In this document: one piece after another, positions 1-8,918 of the stretch
Numbering within the stretch: position 1 is the first letter of the stretch
Layout: each line of letters begins with the position of its first letter
IMG/VR virus record: IMGVR_UViG_3300031841_000059
Span: 1-25,988 of that record
Source: a virus
Length of the DNA: 25,988 bases
Strand: one strand, 5' to 3'
Notes under the pieces: model-generated
The model's database searches: none
What the model saw: only the letters and a program-made list of their open reading frames with translations
What the model was told of the DNA's origin: nothing
Translations under genes and position numbers: made by a program

Positions 1-1583
1 TTTTGTCTCCACTGTGCGTTAGCTTGTGCTATAACCAAACTGTTCTTTGCGTTAAACTGTTGTCTTTGGTTTTTCATATCAGCATTAAACTGCTTAGAAG
101 CGTTCTGTGCATTCACACTAAGTTGTTCCATTGCGTTCTTTTGTGATGCATTGAACTGTGATGTTTGTGACTCAAGACCAGCAAAGTATTGATTGACTTG
201 GTTTTCACTAGTAGCATTAAACTGTTTTGCAGCATTGTCTGCAGCTTGGTCAGTAAATAGTGCAGCAATCTTTTGTTGTGTTTTAAACGTATCCATCTGC
301 TGAATACGATCCATGTTTCTAAAGTCTGTCTCAAGAAATGCTTGAGCATTTTTAACAGCAGCTTGTTGTCTGTTGCTAAGATTAGCCATATCCATCTGTG
401 CAAGTGCAGCTGCTTCTGACATAACAAGAGCTTGTCTGTTATTTAAGTTAGCCAAGTTCATTGTGTTTGCTGCACGAGAGTTTTCAAGAGCTACTTGTTG
501 TTCAGCAGTAAAGTTTTGGTTGGCGACATCAGCAATCTTAGAAGCGTTAATTACACGAGATTGAAACGCTTGGTCAAACTCTTGGCCAATAAACTGAGCA
601 CGTTGTTCTGCTGCAAGCATAGCACGTTGTTGACGGTTTGACAAGTTCTGAGATTCAAATCTTGCTTGTGTCGCTGCGTCAGCTTGTGCAATTGGTAATG
701 CTGATTCCATTGCAGCCTGTACGACAGCTTGTCCAGCTAGTGATGAAGCCCCTAGTCCACGTGCAGCCATTTGTCCCATTGCAGCTCGTATAGCACCAGC
801 AGCCCACGCAGGTGTCTTACCACCTTCGAAGTCCTGCATAAGATCTCCAAGTTGACCTTGTACTGTAGCTTGTTGAGAGGGAGAGGCTGTAGCTGCTTGT
901 ACCTGTTCAGCAAAGGCAGCAGCTTTGGCTGCATCAGCAGCACCAGAGATAAGCTCACCCTGTTGTATCTGCCGTTGAACAGGGTTGTTCATCATAGTTG
1001 CAGCACCTTGAGCTGCTTGCATACCGCTTACAGATGATTGGTTCATTTGTGCAGCAGTAACCATAGATTGAGGATCTACAGTTGTTTGGTATTTTCCACT
1101 GTCTACATCATCAACTACTTGGCCTACTGCAGGAGCAGCTCCTGTGGCTGTGTATGTTGCTGCACCTGGTTGAGTTGGTGCTGTAGCTGTAGCAGTAGTT
1201 CCTGGTGTTGTTGCTGTATAACCAGATGGTCCTGTAACTTGACCTGTACCAGCACCAATTATTTGACCAGATGTTTCTGTTATTTTAGCAACTTCAGGAT
1301 CTTTTGGGTCCATTGTCTTTTTAACAGCTTCACCAAAAGCAGGAACAACATCATCTTCGTAGCTAAATACATCTGTGCCATCACTAGCATAGATAACGCC
1401 ACCTTTAGACATACCCTTCATAGCTTGTTGGTATTGACCCATCTTTGCGGCAATAGCAGGACTAGAATTAGCAAACTGAAGCATGGCTTTACGAGTTTTT
1501 GGGCCTTCGTAATTCATGAACTTGCTTGCCATAGTATACATGGCATCTAATTCTATATCTCTTGTTGTTTTATTTTGTTCCAT
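1..1583 (-). CDS. Ala/Gln-rich putative internal virion (ejection) protein, 3' part missing
   Basis: The reading frame opens at ATG 1583 behind an AGGA Shine-Dalgarno 7 nt upstream and stays open for 527 codons to the left edge, so the C-terminus is missing. The N-terminus carries a SKGGVIYASDG stretch followed by a low-complexity Thr/Ala/Gly linker. The rest is a long Ala/Gln/Asn-rich helical region. It contains three NL(S/N)NRQ repeats (near 622-647, 424-460 and 362-387) and then at least four QFNA repeats (near 230-40), which suggests a coiled or fibrous rod. Proteins with NLNNRQ and QFNA repeats are common next to structural genes in marine phages, where they are generally called structural. 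Its place after the tail and membrane genes and its helical composition make an internal core or ejection protein likely, but that is inference. No lytic transglycosylase motif is visible in the part present. Confidence 0.8.
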   Translation of the reverse strand, partial: MEQNKTTRDIELDAMYTMASKFMNYEGPKTRKAMLQFANSSPAIAAKMGQYQQAMKGMSKGGVIYASDGTDVFSYEDDVVPAFGEAVKKTMDPKDPEVAKITETSGQIIGAGTGQVTGPSGYTATTPGTTATATAPTQPGAATYTATGAAPAVGQVVDDVDSGKYQTTVDPQSMVTAAQMNQSSVSGMQAAQGAATMMNNPVQRQIQQGELISGAADAAKAAAFAEQVQAATASPSQQATVQGQLGDLMQDFEGGKTPAWAAGAIRAAMGQMAARGLGASSLAGQAVVQAAMESALPIAQADAATQARFESQNLSNRQQRAMLAAEQRAQFIGQEFDQAFQSRVINASKIADVANQNFTAEQQVALENSRAANTMNLANLNNRQALVMSEAAALAQMDMANLSNRQQAAVKNAQAFLETDFRNMDRIQQMDTFKTQQKIAALFTDQAADNAAKQFNATSENQVNQYFAGLESQTSQFNASQKNAMEQLSVNAQNASKQFNADMKNQRQQFNAKNSLVIAQANAQWRQ

Positions 1584-1595
1584 GCTTATTTCCTA

Positions 1596-2072
1596 TTACC
1601 AATTTCCTCGATGCTTCCCGATAAAATAAATTATTGCACCAAATAAAACAAATCCTGTTAATACTATAAGTATTCCGACAGTCCAATTTATTAAATTATC
1701 TATCTTCTCTTGCCTACGATATACAGCTTCTTTTTGCATTCTGCGTTGCTCTGCTTCGATTTGAACAATGCTTTCCCAAGCAGATGGCCCATAGTATAGC
1801 GAGATGTATGATCTTAACTCTTCTCGCATCTCTTTGGCTTTTTGTTGTGCAGCCCAAATTTCTACAGCTGAAGTATCAAATTTAGGATTAATTTTTTTCC
1901 ACAGAGGTGGGTCTTTAGCTTTTTTACCTAAGTAGTCTAAGTCAGATACAGCTTTACCAAAAGCTGAAATATCTTTACCTAGTTCGCTGATTTCCCTACC
2001 AGCACTAACGGCTTTTTTAATTCCACTAAAAGCGGTAGTAGCTAATGCAATAGCTGTAGCTGGATCTATCAT
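1596..2072 (-). CDS. Small membrane-anchored phage protein, function unknown
   Basis: This 158-aa protein starts two bases after the preceding stop. The N-terminus (MIDPATAIALATTAFSGIKK) is a mildly hydrophobic or amphipathic helix. The middle is basic and helical with coiled-coil potential, and a clear transmembrane segment lies near residues 130-152, followed by a short basic tail (GKHRGNW). Similar MIDPxTA-starting proteins occur in marine phages without assigned function. Together with the two upstream membrane genes it forms a run of three small membrane proteins between tail fibre and ejection-protein genes. A role in lysis (holin or spanin) or in a membrane channel for DNA entry fits that position, but nothing in the sequence decides between them. 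Confidence 0.8.
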   Translation of the reverse strand: MIDPATAIALATTAFSGIKKAVSAGREISELGKDISAFGKAVSDLDYLGKKAKDPPLWKKINPKFDTSAVEIWAAQQKAKEMREELRSYISLYYGPSAWESIVQIEAEQRRMQKEAVYRRQEKIDNLINWTVGILIVLTGFVLFGAIIYFIGKHRGNW

Positions 2073-2074
2073 TA

Positions 2075-2437
2075 TTAAATACCATCTTTGTCCATCATCA
2101 TATTATTATGGTCACGATTAACGTACTTTAGTTCATTCTCTAATATTGCCAATCGTTGTTTTAGTTCATTGATAGAGTTTATTGAATTAGCTAGGGCAGC
2201 TATTTCTTCCCATATTTCATCACTGTCATCCCAGACATCTATCAAGTCCAAGGTGTTGTCTTGAACATCACGTCTAAGATTTACATTGTCTTCTATAGCC
2301 ATGCGGCTACCCAGTTGACTAACTGTTTCTTCTAATGAGGTTATTGTAGCAGCTTGTTGGGAAACCCACCAAACTCCACCTGCAAGTTGGACAGCCATTG
2401 CAGCTACTAATGCTATTGGGAGTTTGATGTTTTCCAT
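2075..2437 (-). CDS. Single-TM coiled-coil protein, inner-spanin-like
   Basis: The 120-aa protein has one N-terminal transmembrane helix (about residues 6-27, without a lipobox or an obvious cleavage site). A long hydrophilic helical region follows with heptad-like hydrophobic spacing, ending in an Asp/Met-rich tail. A membrane anchor plus periplasmic coiled coil is the architecture of inner-membrane spanins (Rz-like proteins), which act in the last step of lysis of Gram-negative hosts. I see no Rz1-type outer lipoprotein embedded in it or beside it, so spanin is only a structural resemblance. It is packed tightly between two other membrane protein genes and is probably translated from the same message. 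Confidence 0.75.
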   Translation of the reverse strand: MENIKLPIALVAAMAVQLAGGVWWVSQQAATITSLEETVSQLGSRMAIEDNVNLRRDVQDNTLDLIDVWDDSDEIWEEIAALANSINSINELKQRLAILENELKYVNRDHNNMMMDKDGI

Positions 2438-2438
2438 G

Positions 2439-2624
2439 TTAATTGTTCTCTGCTACTCTGTTCTGGCGAACTAAAAAGTCTTGCCACATTGGTTTAATCA
2501 TCTTATAGTTTTCGTCAACTTTATACGAAACTACTGCCATGTTAGCATTCATCTGATAAAGCTGAAGTGCTCCCCAACTTAAGATGCCAATTGCGACAAC
2601 ACCAATTAGTTGCTCAAACTTCAT
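2439..2624 (-). CDS. 61-aa single-TM protein, holin candidate
   Basis: This very short protein has one N-terminal hydrophobic helix (about residues 5-22) and a charged C-terminal domain (DENYKMIKPMWQDFLVRQNR). The start is supported by a GAGG Shine-Dalgarno 8 nt upstream, inside the end of the preceding gene, whose stop abuts this ATG. One-TM proteins of this size next to spanin-like genes are often holins or antiholins, but the sequence matches no holin class I can name. It could equally be a minor virion membrane protein. Confidence 0.7.
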   Translation of the reverse strand: MKFEQLIGVVAIGILSWGALQLYQMNANMAVVSYKVDENYKMIKPMWQDFLVRQNRVAENN

Positions 2625-2852
2625 TTATGCCGCCTCTTCTTTTGTTTCTGCAGGTTGCTCTAAAGACTGTGTAAGCATCTTCATAAATGCATCACGGCCT
2701 ACAGTTAACTGATCAAGGTTAAATCGTACTGATCCAATCTTACGTTCTAGGTCAGCTAGATGATTGACCATTACTTTTTGTTGATCAGTAAGTTGATCTT
2801 CAGTGTATTCTTTGTCGTTGATGACAATGGTTTTTGGTTGTTTCTCTGCCAT
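2625..2852 (-). CDS. Small charged phage protein (DUF6447-like)
   Basis: The 75-aa protein begins with a short beta-hairpin-like stretch (KTIVINDKEYTEDQLTDQQK) and continues as an amphipathic helix with regularly spaced hydrophobic residues. The pattern resembles DUF6447, a family of small proteins common in marine phages and of unknown function. This assignment is from memory of the pattern and is moderate. A strong AAAGGAG ribosome binding site lies 7 nt upstream of the ATG. No membrane segment is present. Its stop directly precedes the start of the 61-aa membrane protein. Confidence 0.75.
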   Translation of the reverse strand: MAEKQPKTIVINDKEYTEDQLTDQQKVMVNHLADLERKIGSVRFNLDQLTVGRDAFMKMLTQSLEQPAETKEEAA

Positions 2853-2881
2853 TGTTTTTCTCCTTTATTATTATTTACTGA

Positions 2882-3223
2882 TTACCAAGGCATTCCAGAT
2901 GCTTCGGCTGTTTTACGAGCAACTTGTGCTGTAACCTTTCCTTGACGATTAGCTTCAATACGAGCCTTTGCTTCGTCTGCTGTTTCGTCACCTTCAATTA
3001 GACTGTTATATACCCAACCCAAAACTGTTGCTTCAGTTAGGTCAGCGTATGCAATAAAGTCTGCCGCATCAGGATCAGGATCAAGGCGTAGTTTACCGCC
3101 CTCTACTGCCTGACATCCATGAGTATCGTCTTCTACACGACATTCCCAATAGACAGTATCAACTGCACCAGTATCGGTTGCACGTTTCATGTCTAATATT
3201 TTCCAAGTAGTTGTTTGTGCCAT
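2882..3223 (-). CDS. Conserved small phage protein (DUF7936-like)
   Basis: The 113-aa acidic protein starts MAQTTTWKILDMKRATDTGA and continues with a beta-rich domain (VDTVYWECRVEDD) followed by a helical C-terminal half ending GMPW. The TTTWxIxxMxRxT...GxVxxVxW pattern is one I associate with a widespread marine phage family (DUF7936-like) of unknown role, often found near tail fibre genes. AAAAGGAG precedes the ATG. It lies 32 nt after the fibre stop and may be a fibre-associated or minor virion protein, which is inference from position. Confidence 0.75.
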   Translation of the reverse strand: MAQTTTWKILDMKRATDTGAVDTVYWECRVEDDTHGCQAVEGGKLRLDPDPDAADFIAYADLTEATVLGWVYNSLIEGDETADEAKARIEANRQGKVTAQVARKTAEASGMPW

Positions 3224-3255
3224 TGTTTGTTTCTCCTTTTATGGCTGGTGGGGGG

Positions 3256-6200
3256 TTATCCTGACATTAACATTGTAGCAATACAATTACCCCCAGATGC
3301 GTTTGCCATCGTTAAAGTATTGCTGCCGCTTTTTGAAAAAGTTATAAAGTTAGTACCTGAAATGTGTGACACCGCAGGGGTATGATTTCCATCGTGATAA
3401 AAGTTAATCAAATATAAAGCTGAAGCAGTTGCCGTTCCGTTTGAAGTGTTACGAGATGCAAGTACAAGCATACCCATACCTGTACTTCCAGCATTTACAC
3501 TTATGCCTGTATCAGTAGCCGAACTACTAACGCCCATACTTCTTATGCCAAAACTACTAACTTGAAGAGGTGCACCTGTAAATTTCCCCAAGACGCCTGA
3601 TGTACCAATCAAAACTCTGTCTTCGCCAGCATCGACTTTAAAAATATTGGCGTTATTGTTACTTTCAATGCGGAAATCAGCATCATCGCTATCCTCATTA
3701 AAGATAACACTATTACCAAGCACCAATATGTTGTTACCACCACGTCCAAGCAAAAGATTTCCGTTTTCGTTATCTATATATGCTTGTGCTCCTGAGTTAG
3801 AAGCATAAATGGACAAGTCACCTTGACCAGCGGTAGAGGATTGAATGCGTACTTCAGGAACGGTACAACCTGTAATGTGTAATACAGATTGACTACCACC
3901 AAAACCGCTTCCCCTTTGAGGAGAACTTGTACCAATACCAACTGCGCCTTGACCGCTGTCGAACCCTGCATCCACAAAGAATAGGTTGCTGTTAGCGTCA
4001 CTTTCAATACGGAAGTTAGTATCTTCAGAATCTTGGTTAAACACTGCCTCAGATTGAGACAACTCTAAACGGCTAATGTTTGAACTGCCGTGCTTTCTGG
4101 CCTTTAAAACAAGTTTACCATCATAATTATTTGTTGTGCCGTTTACTTTTTCAGCTTCTATTCCTGCAAAAGATGTGTATGTACCGTCAGTTTTGTATTG
4201 CCCATTAAGAGTAATACCACCCCCAACACCTTGCGCCATAGCGGTTGTGTCAGTTACACCTAACCCACCTTGAGGAATACCTGCTGAAATAGATTTTCCA
4301 CCCGATACCCCTAATTTTGCATTTTCGACATTAGAATTAGTACCAACATAAACTCTATCTTGAGATGCATCTACATAAAATAAGTTGTTGTCACCGTCAC
4401 CCTCAATACGGAAGTCTATGTCATAACCGTCATCGTTAAAGTTTGTTTCTGTGTTGGTCAACATCAAGCGTTCACGACCAGCACCTGCAACTCTTGTTTG
4501 AATTACAAATTTTGCGTCCTCTGTGCCACTTGTAACATCAAGCATTTGAGTCCGTATTTTTGCATATTCTATGTTGCTATCGGCATCATTTTCACCAAAA
4601 AATGTAATTGCACCGATAAGATCATTATCTGCTGGGCTTCCAGAGTTTCTGTAAAGCTCTAAAACAGGGCCTACATTTGCGTCTGCGTCAGTACACACAA
4701 ACTTAGCCAATGTACCGTCAGATGAGCTTTGAACGTTTAAAATTGGATGGGTAGACCCACTTACGTTAAAGACGCCACCAAGATCGGTAGACGTTCCAAT
4801 ATTTACATGATTGTTACCAGCATCAACGTATATCATATGTTGATTTCCGCTACTTTCAACACGAAAATCTAAATCATTACCACCTTCATTAAAGATAGTT
4901 TCAGTTGCATTAGTACGCATTCTTTCAACTTGCGAACCATTTTGAAAAGTGTTTATAGCAAAGAAACCATCTTCTGTTCCATCTGTAACATCTAGTATTT
5001 TACTATATAGTTTAGCGTAAGTAACTTTATTACCACCATCGTCTTGACCTGCAAAGTCAATTGCACCTATTAGATCATTGTCAGCAGGACTTGCAGAGTT
5101 TCTGTGTAATTCAAATACTGGACCTTCTGTAGCACCTGCATCTGTAGATGTTAGGTTAATTTCACTTGGTACAAAACCACCAGCAATATTAACTTTACCT
5201 GTACCATTAGGTGTAATATTAATGTCACCGTTAGTATCAGTAGAAGTAATGCTGTTACCGTTAATGTTAATGTTGTCTACATCAAGGTCTGTGTTGATTA
5301 CAACTGTACCAGTACCATTTGGAGACAGGTTAATGTCACCATTAGTATCTGTGCTTGAAATAGTGTTTGTGATAATGTTTAGGTTGCCTACACTAATATC
5401 ACCAGTTACGTCAACACCTTCGTCTGTGGTTGCAATTCTATTACCACCATTATATGTAAGTGTTACTGCCCCGTCATCATTTGCAGAAATCATATTTGCA
5501 GTTTGAGAAGAGTTTTGTAAACGAAAATCATCAGCGGCAATAACTAAATTACCAGTTCCAGCATCTTTTATTACACTATTTAAAGAATCGTGATAAATTT
5601 CTAAATCAGAACCAGTGCCTAAAATAATTTTAGCATTATCTACAAAAGTTAGTGCATCTGCACTATGATCCCAAGTCATAGTATAGTTAGCACCTTGAGT
5701 TACAATGTCACCATCAGACTTAATACGCATACGCTCTGTGGCTGCTGCTGATGTATTAGTTTTAAATACAAGAGCAGTAGAGTTGTCTGTAGAACTAAAG
5801 GTAGCTTCTGCTGCAGCTTCAATCTCAGCACCAACTAATATAGCATCTGTACCACCAGCTTCGTCTGGAGCATTAAAGCTGATCTTACCAACTGTATTGC
5901 CAGACTCAACTGTTGTATCGCCTGTTTGTAGTTTGAGAACAAAACCACTAGCAGCTTTAGCATCTAGTCCTGTATCAGCAACGTGGGTTACAGTCACGTC
6001 ATTATCAGCACCAAATGTAAGAATAGCAGCATCACTCTGTAATCTAAAGTCATCAGTAACAATAACTTCAGGTGAGGTAATTTTAGCTGTTGTATCTGCT
6101 GCAATGTCTAACTGACCATCAGCACTAGAGTTAATAGAAAGTTGGGCATCACGGAATTGTAAAGCGTTGGTTGTGTCTACAAGAAGATTTCCACCAAGTC

Positions 6201-6498
6201 CATCAATGTAAGCAGTACCATCAAGATATAGGTCTTTAAACTTAAGTGCTGATGTACCCAAGTCAAGTCCAGCATTTGTGCTTGGTTTAACTTCTGAAGA
6301 GCTTGCTACAAACTCTTGGCTTGGGCCAAGAACTGTAATAGGCGCACCTTCAGCAGATGTACCATCGTGAGTGTGACCCGTAGACGAGTTAAATGCGGCT
6401 TCGATGGCATCATATTCACCGTCAAAGTCCGCAGCGTTAATAACGTTACCGTCAGCAATGTTATTTGCTGTATCGTTTCTAGTGTAACCTGTTCCCAT
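3256..6498 (-). CDS. Tail fibre / receptor-binding protein, repeat-built
   Basis: This 1080-aa, Asn/Asp/Gly/Thr-rich protein has almost no Cys and no predicted membrane segment. Residues 1-100 form a conserved tail-attachment-type N-terminus (GHTHDGT and LDLGTSALKFKDLYLDG motifs) known from many phage fibres. The shaft is made of repeats: two STDTNGDIN(L/I) units at 381-402 and 418-438, two long homologous blocks at about 451-570 and 601-721, and four copies of an FNE...DFRIES...VDA...IGT module at 532-570, 683-721, 816-858 and 929-967. Such beta-repeats fit a trimeric fibre. The last 100 residues lack the repeats and are the likely receptor-binding tip. No intramolecular chaperone domain is recognisable. 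The start is supported by AAGAAGG 8 nt upstream. It follows the nozzle-like gene by 5 nt. Confidence 0.9.
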   Translation of the reverse strand: MGTGYTRNDTANNIADGNVINAADFDGEYDAIEAAFNSSTGHTHDGTSAEGAPITVLGPSQEFVASSSEVKPSTNAGLDLGTSALKFKDLYLDGTAYIDGLGGNLLVDTTNALQFRDAQLSINSSADGQLDIAADTTAKITSPEVIVTDDFRLQSDAAILTFGADNDVTVTHVADTGLDAKAASGFVLKLQTGDTTVESGNTVGKISFNAPDEAGGTDAILVGAEIEAAAEATFSSTDNSTALVFKTNTSAAATERMRIKSDGDIVTQGANYTMTWDHSADALTFVDNAKIILGTGSDLEIYHDSLNSVIKDAGTGNLVIAADDFRLQNSSQTANMISANDDGAVTLTYNGGNRIATTDEGVDVTGDISVGNLNIITNTISSTDTNGDINLSPNGTGTVVINTDLDVDNININGNSITSTDTNGDINITPNGTGKVNIAGGFVPSEINLTSTDAGATEGPVFELHRNSASPADNDLIGAIDFAGQDDGGNKVTYAKLYSKILDVTDGTEDGFFAINTFQNGSQVERMRTNATETIFNEGGNDLDFRVESSGNQHMIYVDAGNNHVNIGTSTDLGGVFNVSGSTHPILNVQSSSDGTLAKFVCTDADANVGPVLELYRNSGSPADNDLIGAITFFGENDADSNIEYAKIRTQMLDVTSGTEDAKFVIQTRVAGAGRERLMLTNTETNFNDDGYDIDFRIEGDGDNNLFYVDASQDRVYVGTNSNVENAKLGVSGGKSISAGIPQGGLGVTDTTAMAQGVGGGITLNGQYKTDGTYTSFAGIEAEKVNGTTNNYDGKLVLKARKHGSSNISRLELSQSEAVFNQDSEDTNFRIESDANSNLFFVDAGFDSGQGAVGIGTSSPQRGSGFGGSQSVLHITGCTVPEVRIQSSTAGQGDLSIYASNSGAQAYIDNENGNLLLGRGGNNILVLGNSVIFNEDSDDADFRIESNNNANIFKVDAGEDRVLIGTSGVLGKFTGAPLQVSSFGIRSMGVSSSATDTGISVNAGSTGMGMLVLASRNTSNGTATASALYLINFYHDGNHTPAVSHISGTNFITFSKSGSNTLTMANASGGNCIATMLMSG
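3598..4053 (-). repeat. Third and fourth copies of the FNE-DFRIES-VDA-IGT fibre module
   Basis: Codons 816-858 (4053-3925) and 929-967 (3714-3598) repeat the short module seen at codons 532-570 and 683-721 without the rest of the 120-residue block. The third copy has a four-residue insertion (DSGQ) before GAVGIGTS. The spacing between successive modules is uneven (roughly 150, 133 and 113 residues), so the shaft grew by modules of different size. Confidence 0.8.
4336..5148 (-). repeat. Long internal duplication in the tail fibre gene
   Basis: Codons 451-570 (5148-4789) and 601-721 (4698-4336) encode clearly homologous blocks of about 120 residues. Both contain GPV(F/L)EL(H/Y)RNS(A/G)SPADNDLIGAI, then LDVT(D/S)GTED, ER(M/L) and the FNE...DFR(V/I)E module. 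The copies have diverged at the nucleotide level, so this is an old duplication and not a recent slippage event. Confidence 0.85.
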
Positions 6499-6503
6499 GA
6501 TTT

Positions 6504-8915
6504 TTACCTTCTTGTATTAGTGCTGTATTCCAACGTAATAGCGTCTAATGAAAATGGGGGATCTGTGCTATCTGATGTATACTGCAAAGATACGACAAAG
6601 CCCGTTCCTATGATTTGTGTTTCAAACAATGTTTTTAGTTTAGTACTATATACCGCTGTTGATCCAAATGTAGCTTGACCCATAAACGCAACAGTTCCTG
6701 TAGAGTTATTAAAGTCAATCTTTGTAGGTTGTACACTGTCCTTTTGGTCAAAGTCTAATTTTAAACTTACATCAAAGGACACACTACCTTGTGGGTCTGT
6801 GTACAAAAACATTTTGTAAAATGTCTTGCGTACCCTTGGATCATTAATTGGCATAAATGGTGTAGCAAAAGTAGTTTGTATGTTTGATCCATCAAAGCTG
6901 TTGCCTTCTTCCATCTGATAAATGTAACCATCATCATTTGCAAAGACAATTGTTTCTGCGTTTTGATAAAACCTACTGTCTGCTACGTATGCTCTTATAC
7001 CTCTTAATTCTGCCCATGCCATACCTTCCCCACCTTGACCTGCAAACTGTGTGCCTAGTATACCTTGAGCGTTTTCTTGAGTAATATTGTTGTTGTAACC
7101 TAACAACCTATACTGTGATTTGTTACGAATAACTACACTTGTAAATGATGTATTAGCTGTAAGAAAGTCTGTAACCTGTTCCTGTATGGCTTTAGATACA
7201 ACCCCTAAACCAAAGTCTCCTATTCTATCTGTAGCACTAAGAAGTCTTAGACCGTCTGGCCCAAGAAACATAATATCACCACCGACTTCTTGAATAGTGT
7301 CTTTGTCAACACAACCTATATCAATTGTAATTGGTTGTAGCTGAAAGTCAGAGATAGTATTACCAACAACTTGGAATATAGACGATTCTGTAAATACGAT
7401 AAGTTGTTGTCTAAATACTACAAGACCTGTAATATTTGCTCCTACAGATATTGTACCAGACCCAGCAGCTGCTGTAAAGTCATTATCTGTAAAAGGTGCA
7501 GTAAAAGTTAATAAATTATCTTTACCAAAGAATAGTTGGTTTTTAAAGTTTGTTACAAACTCTGCTGCATTTACATCTGAGGGTGCATCATTAAGTGCTG
7601 TAAAGGTAGTTCCATCATATAGTGCAGGAACATTTGTACCATCTACTATAGCTATCTTTTCTGTACCAGTATAGTTATACCTAGAAAATCTAGTTTTACC
7701 AGCATTTTCTCTTGACGTACTTAAAAAAGTTAAGGCAGCATTATCTGCTGGAGAACTATCTAGTGCAGGGTCAATTGCTATTGTAGCTCCACCTGACGTA
7801 ACTGTTGGTGTTGCTGTAACAGTATAGATTAAGTCTACACCTGCAATTTTAAACACATCACCTAACTGTGGCGTAGCATCTAGTCCATCTACAATTAAAC
7901 TGCTACCAGTTTGAGATGCACCGTTTACTAATACTGTTCCGTAGTTTGGTACGTTAGCATGAGTATATCCAGTATTGGTAGCTTTAAATATACTTTCGTT
8001 TCTAGCTACTATTACGGTATCTAAGAAAACACCAAGACCTACTGTAAGATAATTACTGTTTGTGCTGCTAAACTCTACAGCATCACCGTTTGCAGGAGAT
8101 GCAGTTAAACTATCTGTTAGCGTTAGTGTAGCTCTGTTGTCGTCATCATCAAACGTAACACCACCAGATGCAATAGTATATTCTGTTTTAAATTCTAGTG
8201 CTGTGTCATCTGTAAGTGTAAGTGCAACACCAGAAGAAGATGTACCAAGCGTAATATTAGGTGAGCTATACGCAGCTACCGTTGTACCTACTGGAATACC
8301 AGTACCAACTATCTCCATTCCAGCTTGAATAGTTCCTGATGTATTGTCGATTGGAACTGTAGTTGTTTTGTATGTAAACTGTAAGGCTGTATCGTCTGCT
8401 AAAGTTAATTCAGAAGAAACTGTTACATTATTACCTACGACAGCAGTTACCGTAACAACTCCAGAAATACCTGCACCTGTAACAGCTTGTCCTACTGCAA
8501 TAGTACCTGAAGCAATGTTATCAACTAGTATTTGTTTACTTGATGTAATTGCACCGTTTACATCTGCGGTAGGTCCGTTGACAGTATTAATAGTTGTTGA
8601 GCCATTAATATCTGCTGTACCATGAACTAGTTTAAACTTATCTGCTGCTTCTGGTGTCTGCCGTATATTAGCTATAATTAAAGTTGTACCAGTTTGACTT
8701 GCACCATGTACAACAGGAGCACCATATGGTGGTACAATACTAGTGTTATATTTAGTGTAACCGTCTATTCGCCTGTAACCACCTTCAACAGATGGCTCAA
8801 AGTTTCTAAGTACTCTTGCAGAACCTGGCATGTCTATACCTTGCTGCAAAGGACTCATGTTAGTTACAAGTCCACCACCAAACTTAATGGGGTATGTCTG
8901 ACGATTTGTAGGCAT
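6504..8915 (-). CDS. Tail nozzle-like protein (T7 gp12 / tail tubular protein B-like)
   Basis: At 803 aa this is close to the usual length of T7-type gp12 tail nozzle proteins. After an N-terminal stretch reading out the whole genome-delivery tube (KFGGGLVTNMSPLQQG, then LRNFEPSVEGGYRRIDGY) the central and C-terminal region has beta-propeller-like strands (GLVVFRQQLIVFTESSIFQV, GDIMFLGPDGLRLLSATDR). These resemble the platform and propeller of nozzle and P22 gp10-type proteins. Residues 65-95 and 325-356 repeat a (V/L)xGASQTG(T/S)SLI motif, and two homologous modules of about 60 residues lie at 127-182 and 185-243. It directly follows the gp11-like adaptor gene, the usual order. Only a weak AAGG lies about 11 nt before the ATG, so translational coupling to the upstream gene is likely. 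Confidence 0.8.
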   Translation of the reverse strand: MPTNRQTYPIKFGGGLVTNMSPLQQGIDMPGSARVLRNFEPSVEGGYRRIDGYTKYNTSIVPPYGAPVVHGASQTGTTLIIANIRQTPEAADKFKLVHGTADINGSTTINTVNGPTADVNGAITSSKQILVDNIASGTIAVGQAVTGAGISGVVTVTAVVGNNVTVSSELTLADDTALQFTYKTTTVPIDNTSGTIQAGMEIVGTGIPVGTTVAAYSSPNITLGTSSSGVALTLTDDTALEFKTEYTIASGGVTFDDDDNRATLTLTDSLTASPANGDAVEFSSTNSNYLTVGLGVFLDTVIVARNESIFKATNTGYTHANVPNYGTVLVNGASQTGSSLIVDGLDATPQLGDVFKIAGVDLIYTVTATPTVTSGGATIAIDPALDSSPADNAALTFLSTSRENAGKTRFSRYNYTGTEKIAIVDGTNVPALYDGTTFTALNDAPSDVNAAEFVTNFKNQLFFGKDNLLTFTAPFTDNDFTAAAGSGTISVGANITGLVVFRQQLIVFTESSIFQVVGNTISDFQLQPITIDIGCVDKDTIQEVGGDIMFLGPDGLRLLSATDRIGDFGLGVVSKAIQEQVTDFLTANTSFTSVVIRNKSQYRLLGYNNNITQENAQGILGTQFAGQGGEGMAWAELRGIRAYVADSRFYQNAETIVFANDDGYIYQMEEGNSFDGSNIQTTFATPFMPINDPRVRKTFYKMFLYTDPQGSVSFDVSLKLDFDQKDSVQPTKIDFNNSTGTVAFMGQATFGSTAVYSTKLKTLFETQIIGTGFVVSLQYTSDSTDPPFSLDAITLEYSTNTRR
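8187..8537 (-). repeat. Tandem ~60-residue modules in the nozzle-like gene
   Basis: Codons 127-182 and 185-243 encode two adjacent copies of a module with the pattern SGTI-x-G-x-VTGxGI, followed by a V/T-rich strand and ending LADDTALQF or LTDDTALEF. The same (V/I)xGxGI and TALxF signature is common in marine phage virion proteins. The modules look like an insertion that lengthens the N-terminal half of the protein. Confidence 0.75.
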
Positions 8916-8918
8916 TTA

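Noticed and set aside
1038-1550. Plus-strand Cys/Ser-rich open frame of 170 codons
   Set aside because: It is antisense to the real minus-strand Ala/Gln-rich gene, has improbable Cys/Ser/Trp runs and no ribosome binding site. It is a by-product of the repetitive coding strand.
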